Shown: positions 1 to 6,109, numbered from the stretch's first letter. The stretch is 6,165 nucleotides of DNA from Caryophanales bacterium UBA6768 (GCA_002453315.1 DKGO01000157.1:1-6165), one strand, 5' to 3'. Translations and numbers: made by a program. The notes: generated from the letters alone by a model not told the origin.

Positions 1-164
1 AAAAAACAAATATTAATAATATACAAATTATCCAACTATATGGAGTGAGTAAATTAGCTTTTTACATTTAAATTGTACTTTTTAAGAAAGTCTAATGAAT
101 TGTTCGAAATTTATGTAAAGATTTGATAGGGAAATCGTGTTCACAAAATAAAAAACACCATAAA

Positions 165-197
165 CAATGATCATTACTTATTAGTGGATGATTATTG
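165..197. repeat. Imperfect inverted repeat upstream of permease promoter
   Basis: CAATGATCAT at 165-174 pairs with ATGATTATTG at 188-197. Nine of ten pairs are Watson-Crick and the tenth is a G-T wobble. The left arm lies within a perfect 10-bp palindrome, AATGATCATT (166-175). No T-run follows, so it is not a terminator. Its place 30-65 bp upstream of the -35 element would suit an upstream regulator site, but no known operator is recognised. Chance dyads are common in DNA this AT-rich. Confidence 0.35.
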
Positions 198-208
198 CAA
201 CATTAAAC

Positions 209-223
209 AGGAAATTCTTTCCT
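209..223. promoter_or_regulatory. 15-bp dyad just upstream of the -35 element
   Basis: AGGAAA (209-214) and TTTCCT (218-223) form a perfect 6-bp inverted repeat around TTC. The dyad ends 6 bp before the putative -35 hexamer and is centred about 49 bp upstream of the expected transcription start. That position suits an activator or an upstream repressor site. No regulator can be assigned from the sequence. Confidence 0.35.
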
Positions 224-229
224 CCACGA

Positions 230-258
230 TTAACAAAAATAACTTTATTCTATATTAT
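230..258 (+). promoter_or_regulatory. Sigma-A-like promoter of the permease pair
   Basis: The -35 element TTAACA (230-235) matches TTGACA at 5 of 6 positions. The -10 element TATTAT (253-258) matches TATAAT at 5 of 6 positions. The spacer is exactly 17 bp. Transcription would start near 265, giving a leader of about 60 nt before the first permease gene. This is the best promoter match found in the window. It implies that the permease pair can be transcribed independently of whatever lies further upstream. Confidence 0.6.
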
Positions 259-313
259 TTCAGTTGCCAGACTAAAATTCACATAAATAATGTCATAAGC
301 CCTATTTATCGAG

Positions 314-319
314 AGGAGG
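314..319 (+). promoter_or_regulatory. Strong ribosome binding site, first permease
   Basis: AGGAGG lies 6 nt before the TTG at 326 and 12 nt before an in-frame ATG at 332. The shorter gap is closer to the usual spacing in low-GC Gram-positives, so TTG is preferred. The ATG would remove only two residues from the protein. Confidence 0.75.
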
Positions 320-325
320 AATCAT

Positions 326-1216
326 TTGTTTATGTTTGACAGACTAAAAATAAACTACAAAAGACCATTGATTGCTTTTTTATTATTAGTACCGTCATCA
401 CTGCTAATTTTATTAGTATATAGTATTTCATTAATTTTGTTCATGAGATTTAGCTTTTATGATTTTCAAGCTGGAAAATTGATAGAGGCGCTCTCATTGA
501 GCTCTTATAAAAAGTTTTATACAGACTCCTTTTATTGGAAAACTCTATATACTTCCTTTAAATTGGCAATCCACGTTACCTTATTAACATTTGTGTTAGC
601 GTACCCGGTCGCATATACAATTAATAGAGTAAAAAATAAGACCATTATAAAATGGTTAACTTTAGCCGTTTTTTCACCACTATTGGTAAGTGTGGTAGTT
701 AGGGCATATGGCTGGTTAACTCTTTTATCAGAACATGGGATTGTTAATTATTTATTGCAATTTTTCAATATCATTTCCGATCCACTTAGACTAGTTCATA
801 ATTATACAGGGGTGTTATTGGCAACAACTCATGTTTTATTACCGTTTATGGTCTTTACAATTATTAGTGTATTGAAACAATTTGATCCCGCATTAAAGGA
901 AGCTGCTCTAGACTTGGGGGCGAGTCGTATTCAGGTATTTTTAAAAGTCGTATTACCTTTATCAATCCAAGGTGCCGTAGCAGGTATGCAAATTATTTTT
1001 CCATTAACCCTAAGTGCGTTTGTTACGCCTGCCCTATTAGGTGGCGGTCGTGTCATGGTAATGCCAACTTTAATTTATCGAACAATGAACGATGTAAATT
1101 GGCCAATTGCTGCTATTGCAGGATTAACTTTATTAGTAATGACCATGATTTTTACGCTTTTAGTTAGCAAACTAATTAGAAGAATATCACTTGGGAAGAG
1201 TGGAGGATTTTTATGA
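326..1216 (+). CDS. ABC transporter permease, PotB-like
   Basis: Integral membrane subunit of a binding-protein-dependent ABC importer, in the BPD_transp_1 family on the PotB (spermidine/putrescine-type) branch. About six membrane segments are visible, near residues 14-39, 76-99, 107-131, 161-183, 214-240 and 262-284. The cytoplasmic EAA loop that contacts the ATPase is clear: EAALDLGAS begins at E192 and the LPLS end of the loop follows within about 20 residues. The length of 296 aa is normal for the family. The stop codon overlaps the start of the next permease gene (ATGA at 1213-1216), so the two are translationally coupled and probably form a heterodimer. A TTG start is chosen on ribosome-binding-site spacing, with ATG at 332 as the alternative. 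The family is clear. The substrate is not, because PotB-like permeases also carry other small organic solutes and no binding protein is present here. Confidence 0.93.
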   Translation: MFMFDRLKINYKRPLIAFLLLVPSSLLILLVYSISLILFMRFSFYDFQAGKLIEALSLSSYKKFYTDSFYWKTLYTSFKLAIHVTLLTFVLAYPVAYTINRVKNKTIIKWLTLAVFSPLLVSVVVRAYGWLTLLSEHGIVNYLLQFFNIISDPLRLVHNYTGVLLATTHVLLPFMVFTIISVLKQFDPALKEAALDLGASRIQVFLKVVLPLSIQGAVAGMQIIFPLTLSAFVTPALLGGGRVMVMPTLIYRTMNDVNWPIAAIAGLTLLVMTMIFTLLVSKLIRRISLGKSGGFL

Positions 1217-2040
1217 TGAACAACAAACCAAAGAATAAAAAAGTATTAGATTGGATTGCGATTGGTTTGTATGTATATACAGGGATAGTTTTAATGTTTA
1301 TATTATTTCCAATTTTCATTGTCGTACTTAATTCATTTAATAATGCGACATTTAGTACATTTCCTCCAGATGGTTTCTCACTTAAATGGTATAGACATTT
1401 ATTAGAACAGGATCAATTCTTTAAAGGTTTTCTAAATAGCATTAAAGTGGCGATTGTATCAACGGCAATTTCGTTGACGGCAGGCATATTGGCGGCATTT
1501 GTATTTGAAAGATATGCATTTAGAGGAAGAGAGTTAGTAAAAACGTATTTTCTCTCACCTTTAGTTATTCCACATATTGTTTTAGGTATCGCATTGTTTA
1601 TGTTTTTTATTCGTACACAGTTTTTTGGAACTATTTCGAGCTTATACGTAGCCCATGCAATTGTGACATTTCCATTTGTTGTGGCGGTTATATCGGCTAA
1701 TTTAGTTGCATTGGATAAAACATTAGAGGAAGCGGCTATAGATTTGGGAGCTAAAGGTTGGCAAAGTTTTTTTTACATTGTGTTACCCCAAATTAAGATA
1801 GGGATTCTCGTTGCTGCCCTATTTTCCTTCATCATTTCGTTTGATCAGGTAGAGACTACCTTATTTTTAGTTCGTCCTAAAAATAACACTTTACCGATAG
1901 AAATGTTTCTGTATATGGAAAAATGGCAGGACCCAACTATGGCGGCCCTTTCTACATTGCTAATTTTATTTGCAATTTTCTTCGTATTTATAGGAAGTAA
2001 ATTAGTTGATATACAAGGCTTTTTTAATAAAAAGAGATAA
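1213..2040 (+). CDS. ABC transporter permease, PotC-like
   Basis: Second membrane subunit of the same ABC importer, resembling PotC. It has the FSLKWY segment after the first helix (residues 55-60), which is common in PotC-type permeases. About six helices are visible, near residues 14-41, 72-97, 110-131, 141-165, 196-216 and 240-262. The EAA loop, EAAIDLGAK, starts at E173 and reaches the LPQ segment. The length of 275 aa is normal. GGAGG at 1202-1206, inside the end of the upstream gene, lies 6 nt before the ATG at 1213 and 9 nt before a second in-frame ATG at 1216, so either codon could be used. Both permeases keep their ATPase-docking loops and look functional. However, no ATPase or solute-binding protein gene is in the window, so those partners must be encoded upstream of position 1 or elsewhere. 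Confidence 0.93.
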   Translation: MMNNKPKNKKVLDWIAIGLYVYTGIVLMFILFPIFIVVLNSFNNATFSTFPPDGFSLKWYRHLLEQDQFFKGFLNSIKVAIVSTAISLTAGILAAFVFERYAFRGRELVKTYFLSPLVIPHIVLGIALFMFFIRTQFFGTISSLYVAHAIVTFPFVVAVISANLVALDKTLEEAAIDLGAKGWQSFFYIVLPQIKIGILVAALFSFIISFDQVETTLFLVRPKNNTLPIEMFLYMEKWQDPTMAALSTLLILFAIFFVFIGSKLVDIQGFFNKKR

Positions 2041-2069
2041 CTTTTATTGTGCATTTTTCACAATTTAAG
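2041..2069 (+). repeat. Imperfect hairpin directly after the permease stop
   Basis: ATTGTG (2046-2051) and CACAAT (2059-2064) form a perfect 6-bp stem around a 7-nt loop. CTT (2041-2043) and AAG (2067-2069) extend it across a TT/TT internal loop. The structure starts at the first base after the stop codon. It lacks a following T-run, so it is a poor intrinsic terminator. It might stabilise the 3' end of the permease mRNA or serve as an operator for the next gene. Confidence 0.35.
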
Positions 2070-2105
2070 GTGCGGATGTTCGCAAAACATGATTTTATGA
2101 CAACA

Positions 2106-2123
2106 TTTGAAATGATTTTCAAA
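2106..2123. promoter_or_regulatory. 18-bp palindrome upstream of the dipeptidase gene
   Basis: TTTGAAA (2106-2112) and TTTCAAA (2117-2123) are perfect inverted 7-bp arms separated by TGAT. The palindrome covers the candidate -35 element of the dipeptidase promoter, so a dimeric repressor bound here would block RNA polymerase. It resembles several AT-rich operators, but I cannot assign it to a known regulator. Confidence 0.4.
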
Positions 2124-2138
2124 AATGATTTATATAAT
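2107..2138 (+). promoter_or_regulatory. Possible promoter of the dipeptidase gene
   Basis: A perfect TATAAT lies at 2133-2138, and TTGAAA at 2107-2112 could serve as the -35 element. The spacer is 20 bp, longer than the preferred 17, so unaided activity may be low. Reading TATATA (2131-2136) as the -10 gives an 18-bp spacer. Transcription would start near 2145, about 46 nt before the GTG start. Confidence 0.4.
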
Positions 2139-2176
2139 TTTATCTGAAATTAAAAATAATGAATGAAAGAATGAAA

Positions 2177-2183
2177 AGAGGTG
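2177..2183 (+). promoter_or_regulatory. Ribosome binding site fixing the GTG start
   Basis: AGAGGTG lies 7 nt before the GTG at 2191. The nearby upstream ATGs at 2163 and 2171 are out of frame with the enzyme, so this site supports GTG as the true start. Confidence 0.7.
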
Positions 2184-2190
2184 TGGTCGA

Positions 2191-3225
2191 GTGACTGAAA
2201 AGAAATGGTGTCCCCCGAATAGTTTTGATATGCACTCTGATATTCCGATAGATGTTTCAATAAGAAGAATGTCTGGGGAAACGAATGTGCTTGTTGAAAG
2301 GCATCTACCAAGGATAGTTGAAGGTGGTCTTGGGGGGACAGTTTTAATTGTCGGAGGAGATGAAGTATCATGGGATGTATATAATACTGGAGATCCTATG
2401 ATGGCAACACTCCTAGTGTTAGACGGGATAATAAGTGAAATTGAAAATGCTAGGGATCAAATGATTATTGCTAAAGAGGGAGTCTCATTTCAAGGTGCCT
2501 ATAAGGAGAATAAAATTGTTACCGTTTTAGGAATTGAAGGTGCAAGTCCAATTGGGAAAAACTTAAGTATCCTGAGAACTTTTTATCGTTTAGGTGTACG
2601 ATTGGTCGGTTTAACTTGGAATGAGAAAAATGACGTTGCATCTGGTATTGGTGATGGTGATCAGGCTGAAGGTTTAACTGAATTTGGAGAACAATTTGTA
2701 AAAGAAATGAATCAGTTAGGAATGATCATTGACGTTACCCATTTGGCACCCTATGGAATAGAGGATGTGCTTGCTATAAGCAAGGATCCTATCATCGCAT
2801 CCCATTCGAATAGTAGATCTATGTGCAATCATCCGAGAAACATAAGTGACGTACATGTAAAAGGTATAGCTGAAAGGGCAGGATTAATCGGAGTTGTCGG
2901 CTTTCCTGCATTGATAGGGGAAAATCCATCGATTGAATCAATTGTGGACCATATAGAGTATTTAATTCACCTAGTTGGTGAGGATAGTGTTGGGCTTGGA
3001 TTAGATTTCATTGATTATGCTATAGAAATATTTGAGCCACTATTATCGAGCTCTACAGTGAATTACGGAAGTAATTTAACTTATCCCACAGGTATAGAAA
3101 ATGTGACCAAAGTAAAAGACATTTTGTTTGCTCTGCATAGAAGAGGATTTTCGGATCGACAAATAGAAAAAGTTGCATCAAAGAATTTTGAAAGAGTATT
3201 TAAAGCTGTAGTGAATAAAAAATAG
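2191..3225 (+). CDS. Membrane dipeptidase family (M19) metallohydrolase
   Basis: Zinc-dependent amidohydrolase-fold peptidase related to renal dipeptidase. Characterised members hydrolyse dipeptides, often tolerating a D-residue at the C-terminal position. All expected active-site positions are visible: H15 and D17 in the N-terminal DMHSDIP motif, the bridging glutamate E116 in GIEGAS, H184 in DVTHL, H205 in ASHSN, the substrate-contacting R216 in HPRN, and the catalytic aspartate D272 in LGLDF. The length of 344 aa is normal for bacterial members. There is no signal peptide or membrane helix, so despite the family name it should be cytosolic and act on an imported or internal substrate. It stands 150 bp downstream of the permease pair on the same strand, consistent with processing an imported compound. 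The family assignment is firm. The real substrate, whether a dipeptide, another amide or a lactam-like compound, is unknown. Confidence 0.92.
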   Translation: MTEKKWCPPNSFDMHSDIPIDVSIRRMSGETNVLVERHLPRIVEGGLGGTVLIVGGDEVSWDVYNTGDPMMATLLVLDGIISEIENARDQMIIAKEGVSFQGAYKENKIVTVLGIEGASPIGKNLSILRTFYRLGVRLVGLTWNEKNDVASGIGDGDQAEGLTEFGEQFVKEMNQLGMIIDVTHLAPYGIEDVLAISKDPIIASHSNSRSMCNHPRNISDVHVKGIAERAGLIGVVGFPALIGENPSIESIVDHIEYLIHLVGEDSVGLGLDFIDYAIEIFEPLLSSSTVNYGSNLTYPTGIENVTKVKDILFALHRRGFSDRQIEKVASKNFERVFKAVVNKK

Positions 3226-3361
3226 AATTACTCAGTACCGATATAAAATAATTTAGGGTTAGCAGGGGAAAGGGGTACTATTATTCCACTAGATTCATAT
3301 AATAAATCTTTTTAAATCAGAAATTAGTAACTATCCTATATAATTGTAAGGGGCTATTATA
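3226..3361. other. Intergenic region with G-rich tract and inverted pair
   Basis: AGTACC (3234-3239) and GGTACT (3274-3279) are perfect inverted 6-mers enclosing 34 nt. That interval includes three G-runs (3256-3258, 3265-3268, 3272-3275), which stand out in this AT-rich DNA. Perfect TATAAT hexamers occur at 3298-3303 and 3339-3344, but neither has a good -35 partner. The second lies so close to the ribosome binding site AAGGGG (3348-3353, 8 nt before the ATG) that its transcript would start within that site. No terminator is evident after the dipeptidase gene. Confidence 0.4.
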
Positions 3362-4357
3362 ATGATAATATTAAATGAAAAAGTCATAAAAGAACAATAT
3401 TTAATTAGTGAAGCAATCAATGATGTGAAACGCATTTTACATGCAAAAGTAGATGATGATATTGTTAATCCGCTCCGTACTGTGCTTAATATTGAAGAAG
3501 AAGATGCCTCAATATTGTATATGCCAAGTTTGGATTTAAAGGAAAGACTAGCGGGGATGAAATCAGTCACTATTTTTCCGAATAATCCGAAACACGGGTT
3601 ACAAACGACGCAAGGAATAATTTTGCTCTCTGATGCGACTAATGGAAAACATCTTGGATTAATGAATGCATCTTACCTAACACGTCTTAGGACGGGGGCT
3701 CTGAGTGCAATTGCAACGGATCTATACTCAAAAAAAGATGCCTCTGTACTAACAGCTATTGGTACAGGAGGAATGGCATTCGAACAAGTACTGGGTGTCC
3801 TAGAAACTAGAGATATCAAAAAAATATACTTAATAAATAGAACGAAAAGTAAGGCGGAGGATTTTAAAGAAAGATTATTAAGTTTCGGAATTGATCCAAT
3901 GATTAATATCGAGGTGATTGATAATGAACATAAAAGTGAAGCAATAAGAAGTTCTGAAATAATTAATTGTTCAACTCGATCGAATAATCCGGTCTTGCAT
4001 GGGAGGGATGTTTCATTAGGAACCCATATCAATGGAGTTGGATCGTACTTGAGTAACATGCGCGAAGTTGACCATGATTTGATCCGAAAAGCCAATAAAA
4101 TTATAGTAGATGATTTTCATGGTGCAAAGGTAGAGGCTGGGGAATTGATTTATGCAATTAAACAAGATGATTGGTCGTTTAGAGAAATTCACGGGGAACT
4201 TAAGGATTGTTTAACAGGACAGATATCCAGTAGAGAAAATCGAGAAGAGATTACATTTTTCAAAAGTGTCGGCTCTGCATATTTTGATTTAGCCGTAGCA
4301 ATTGGAGTATATCGTATGGCAAAAAATAAAGGATTTGGATTGAAAGTTTCCATATAA
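3362..4357 (+). CDS. Ornithine cyclodeaminase/mu-crystallin family enzyme
   Basis: Homologue of the ornithine cyclodeaminase/mu-crystallin superfamily. Characterised members are ornithine cyclodeaminases, ketimine or cyclic-imine reductases, alanine dehydrogenases of the archaeal type and opine-forming enzymes. The N-terminal substrate domain shows R39 in NPLRT, K67 in AGMKS and R110 in LTRLRTGA, at the usual carboxylate-binding and catalytic positions. The Rossmann domain has GTGGMA at 134-139, with methionine where the family usually has glutamine, followed by NRT at 159-161 after the second strand. NRT favours NADP(H), by analogy with shikimate dehydrogenases. R234-D237 (REVD) is the conserved C-terminal family motif. 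The length of 331 aa is typical. The ATG start has AAGGGG 8 nt upstream. In context it may convert the amino or imino acid released by the neighbouring dipeptidase. Whether it deaminates, cyclises or reduces cannot be decided from sequence. Confidence 0.9.
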   Translation: MIILNEKVIKEQYLISEAINDVKRILHAKVDDDIVNPLRTVLNIEEEDASILYMPSLDLKERLAGMKSVTIFPNNPKHGLQTTQGIILLSDATNGKHLGLMNASYLTRLRTGALSAIATDLYSKKDASVLTAIGTGGMAFEQVLGVLETRDIKKIYLINRTKSKAEDFKERLLSFGIDPMINIEVIDNEHKSEAIRSSEIINCSTRSNNPVLHGRDVSLGTHINGVGSYLSNMREVDHDLIRKANKIIVDDFHGAKVEAGELIYAIKQDDWSFREIHGELKDCLTGQISSRENREEITFFKSVGSAYFDLAVAIGVYRMAKNKGFGLKVSI

Positions 4358-4378
4358 AAAATCGTGATGTGATACATT

Positions 4379-4390
4379 ATATGCAGTAAT
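4379..4390 (+). repeat. 12-bp direct repeat, copy 1 (candidate operator)
   Basis: ATATGCAGTAAT here is repeated exactly at 6110-6121. This copy lies in the gap before the DMT transporter gene, about 100 bp upstream of its start and 30 bp before the possible -35 element. Both copies are followed by an AT-only run of similar composition. It is a candidate binding site for the XRE-cupin regulator encoded downstream, but two copies of a 12-mer in AT-rich DNA could also arise by chance. Confidence 0.4.
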
Positions 4391-4419
4391 TATTTATTTA
4401 CCTCAAACGGATCCTTGAA

Positions 4420-4449
4420 TTTACTATATACAATAAATGAACATATATT
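4420..4449 (+). promoter_or_regulatory. Weak possible promoter of the DMT transporter gene
   Basis: TTTACT (4420-4425) and TATATT (4444-4449) are separated by 18 bp and match the sigma-A consensus at 4 and 5 of 6 positions respectively. The predicted start near 4456 leaves a short leader before the ribosome binding site at 4470. Other pairings in this AT-rich gap are nearly as good, so the call is tentative. Confidence 0.25.
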
Positions 4450-4469
4450 TTCAATGTGTGATAGAACCT

Positions 4470-4475
4470 AGGTGG
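4470..4475 (+). promoter_or_regulatory. Ribosome binding site fixing the TTG start
   Basis: AGGTGG lies just before the TTG at 4480. Aligned to the full Gram-positive site GGAGGTGA, its AGGTG part gives normal spacing (the central GG ends 7 nt before the TTG). The next in-frame ATG, at 4516, would cut into the first membrane helix and has no site of its own. Confidence 0.55.
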
Positions 4476-4479
4476 TATA

Positions 4480-5385
4480 TTGACTAGAACTTACCTTCTT
4501 TTATTTGTTGTCATGGCTTTTGCGGGTTTAAATTTATCCGCATTAGTTGTGTTGGTAAATAATGTACAACCAATTACTCTAACTGCATTCAGAATTTTTA
4601 TTGCAGGTATATCTGTTCTTATCATGTCTAATAGAATGGGTATTTTCAAATTACCTAATAAACTTGAATGGAAAACGATTATCAATATTACGTTATTTAA
4701 CGTTGTTTTACATCACTCTTTACTTACGATAGGACTTACAAAAACATCGGGTGTGAATGCTGGAATTATTCAAGGAGCAGGTCCATTAATAACGATGATA
4801 TTATCTATTATTATATTAAAAGATATTATTACAAAATTTCGCCTGTTAGGGTTTTTGTTAGGATTCATAGGAGTAGTAACAGTTTCAATTTCAAATGCTA
4901 ATAACTTGTCTAGCGTATCCATTGGAGATTTATGTATCTTTCTCTCCATTTGGTCGCAATCATATAGTTTTATATTAATAAGTAAGTTGAATCCAGATTT
5001 TGATCCACGGTTATTAACTGGCTATATGCTTGTCACAGGTTCGCTTTTTGTTTTTATAATGGGGCTTGTGCTGGAAAGGAACTTTTCTCAATTAACTGCC
5101 TTATTTTCATGGGACTTAGGCGCAATATTTTTATTTAGTGCAATTATTGCTACAGCATTCGGACATATGATATTTAATGGTGCTATTAAAAAAATAGGTC
5201 CAACAGAAACAACAATCTTTCTAAATTTGAGCACACTTTTTGCTGTGCTGGGTGCGGCAATTTTTTTAAGGGAGCCAGTATTTATTTCACATTATATTGG
5301 TCTAATATTGATTATTTTTGGGGTTTTTATTGGTCTAGGAACAATAGAATATATGATAAGAAAAAATAAGAGAGGACTCAAATGA
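4480..5385 (+). CDS. EamA/DMT-family transporter, probable exporter
   Basis: Drug/metabolite transporter superfamily protein with two tandem EamA repeats (roughly residues 5-137 and 150-290) and about ten membrane helices. The first repeat carries the conserved TSGVNAG segment (89-95) followed by GAGP (99-102), and each repeat ends in a hydrophobic helix pair. The length of 301 aa and the basic cytoplasmic tail (RKNKR near the C-terminus) are typical. Characterised EamA proteins mostly export amino acids, purines or other metabolites, and a few import them. Its position after the dipeptidase and cyclodeaminase-like genes suggests overflow export of an amino acid or a pathway product, but this is inferred from context only. 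The TTG start is supported by its ribosome binding site. The gene converges on the minus-strand regulator gene, and no clear plus-strand terminator follows it. Confidence 0.9.
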   Translation: MTRTYLLLFVVMAFAGLNLSALVVLVNNVQPITLTAFRIFIAGISVLIMSNRMGIFKLPNKLEWKTIINITLFNVVLHHSLLTIGLTKTSGVNAGIIQGAGPLITMILSIIILKDIITKFRLLGFLLGFIGVVTVSISNANNLSSVSIGDLCIFLSIWSQSYSFILISKLNPDFDPRLLTGYMLVTGSLFVFIMGLVLERNFSQLTALFSWDLGAIFLFSAIIATAFGHMIFNGAIKKIGPTETTIFLNLSTLFAVLGAAIFLREPVFISHYIGLILIIFGVFIGLGTIEYMIRKNKRGLK

Positions 5386-5401
5386 GAATGAACGATTTCT
5401 T

Positions 5402-5444
5402 AAAATAGAAAAGGAACCCAATATGTAGTATAAAATTGGATTCC
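5402..5444 (-). terminator. Intrinsic terminator of the regulator gene
   Basis: Read on the minus strand, GGAATCCAAT (5444-5435) pairs with ATTGGGTTCC (5422-5413) as a 10-bp stem around a 12-nt loop, followed by TTTTCTATTTT (5412-5402). One pair is a U-G wobble in the minus-strand RNA but an A-C mismatch in the plus-strand RNA, and only the minus strand has the T-rich tail. Orientation is therefore clear. It lies about 60 nt past the regulator stop codon. An outer pair, ATTTCTT (5395-5401) with AAGAAAT (5446-5452), could extend the stem. Confidence 0.7.
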
Positions 5445-5506
5445 AAAGAAATTATATAATTCTTAAAAAACACACAATTTAGATGGATCGATGAGTAAAA
5501 GATGTA

Positions 5507-6052
5507 TTATCCTGTAGCAGAAATACATAGAAACTTAACAGGGCTATCTGTATTATTTTGCCAGTAGTGTGGATTAGTTGCATCAAGAAATATACTATCA
5601 TTAGAATCTAGTTTATACTTCTCTTTGTCTATTAAAACTGTTAGAGAACCTTCTAGAACGAATAAATATTCCTGTCCTTTATGAGTGATGTTACTCCCAC
5701 GATTGTCTCCTGGGTTTAAAATGACTAATATCGGGAAAAATAACGGATTTTCCATTGAACCTTTTAAATCTTTATAAATAAATTTATTAGTCTTTAATAA
5801 ATCGGAATCACTGACCGTTCCTTTTACGATTGAAGATTGCACCTTCCCATTCGACTCTGAAAAAAAATAGGCTGGACTTACATTTAGGGCATCAGAAATT
5901 TTCCTAAATGATTCTAATGTAGCAGATGTTTTATTATGCTCTAATTGTGACAGAAAGCTAATAGATAGTTTAGTTTTTTCGGAAATTTCTTTTAATGTAA
6001 GGCCCTTTTTTAAACGTAATTCTCGTATTTTAAAGCCCAAGTTTTCATTCAT
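5507..6052 (-). CDS. XRE-family regulator with cupin sensor domain
   Basis: Two-domain transcription factor. Residues about 6-60 form an XRE/Cro-type helix-turn-helix (IRELRLKKGLTLKEISEKT, then the recognition helix around SISFLSQLEHNK). After a linker, residues about 105-178 form a cupin_2 barrel. The cupin motifs are recognisable: H124, E128 and G135 in the first, and H162 and N166 in the second. The first histidine of the classic HxH pair is replaced by I122, so any metal site would have three protein ligands at most. Family members such as PuuR sense small metabolites and usually repress nearby catabolic or transport genes. The ATG start has AAAGGGG (6069-6063) 10 nt upstream. The gene converges on the DMT transporter and is the likely local regulator. 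An exact 12-bp repeat at its own predicted transcription start suggests autoregulation. The effector is unknown. Confidence 0.92.
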   Translation of the reverse strand: MNENLGFKIRELRLKKGLTLKEISEKTKLSISFLSQLEHNKTSATLESFRKISDALNVSPAYFFSESNGKVQSSIVKGTVSDSDLLKTNKFIYKDLKGSMENPLFFPILVILNPGDNRGSNITHKGQEYLFVLEGSLTVLIDKEKYKLDSNDSIFLDATNPHYWQNNTDSPVKFLCISATG

Positions 6053-6109
6053 AATAAAGTATCCCCTTTGCTAAAATGTTATATATATAAGCTGCTAATA
6101 GTTAATAAA

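Larger units (their letters stand above)
1..325. other. Gene-free upstream region with promoter and dyads
   Basis: No convincing coding frame is present on either strand in this AT-rich stretch. A 22-codon open frame touches the left edge on the plus strand and ends at about position 70. It could be the tail of an upstream gene, but it has no recognisable sequence. The region carries an inverted repeat at 165-197, a short dyad at 209-223, a sigma-A-like promoter at 230-258 and a strong ribosome binding site at 314-319. All of these point to regulated transcription into the permease pair. I saw no riboswitch fold. The expected leader of about 60 nt is too short for most riboswitch classes. Confidence 0.6.

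Noticed and set aside
2..70. Open plus-strand frame at the left edge, possible tail of an upstream gene
   Set aside because: Only 22 AT-rich codons with no recognisable motif. A second frame is also open for 14 codons, so coding cannot be supported.
2041..2069. Intrinsic terminator after the permease pair
   Set aside because: The hairpin is weak (six A/T-dominated pairs plus three across an internal loop) and no T-run follows the stem.
2107..2121. Resemblance of the dipeptidase-upstream palindrome to a Fur box
   Set aside because: It agrees with the 15-bp 7-1-7 consensus at only about 11 positions, with mismatches in conserved arm positions. Nothing in the neighbourhood points to iron metabolism.
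3256..3275. Possible G-quadruplex
   Set aside because: Only three G-runs are present and a fourth is missing, so a standard three-tetrad quadruplex cannot form.
3673..4095. 140-codon minus-strand open frame inside the cyclodeaminase-like gene
   Set aside because: It is antisense to a clear family member, has no ribosome binding site support and shows no protein family features.
4428..4443. AATGAACA resembling the end of the PuuR recognition sequence of Escherichia coli
   Set aside because: Only the last eight bases match well and the rest is generic AT sequence. The regulator here is a distant relative, and no second copy was seen at its own promoter.
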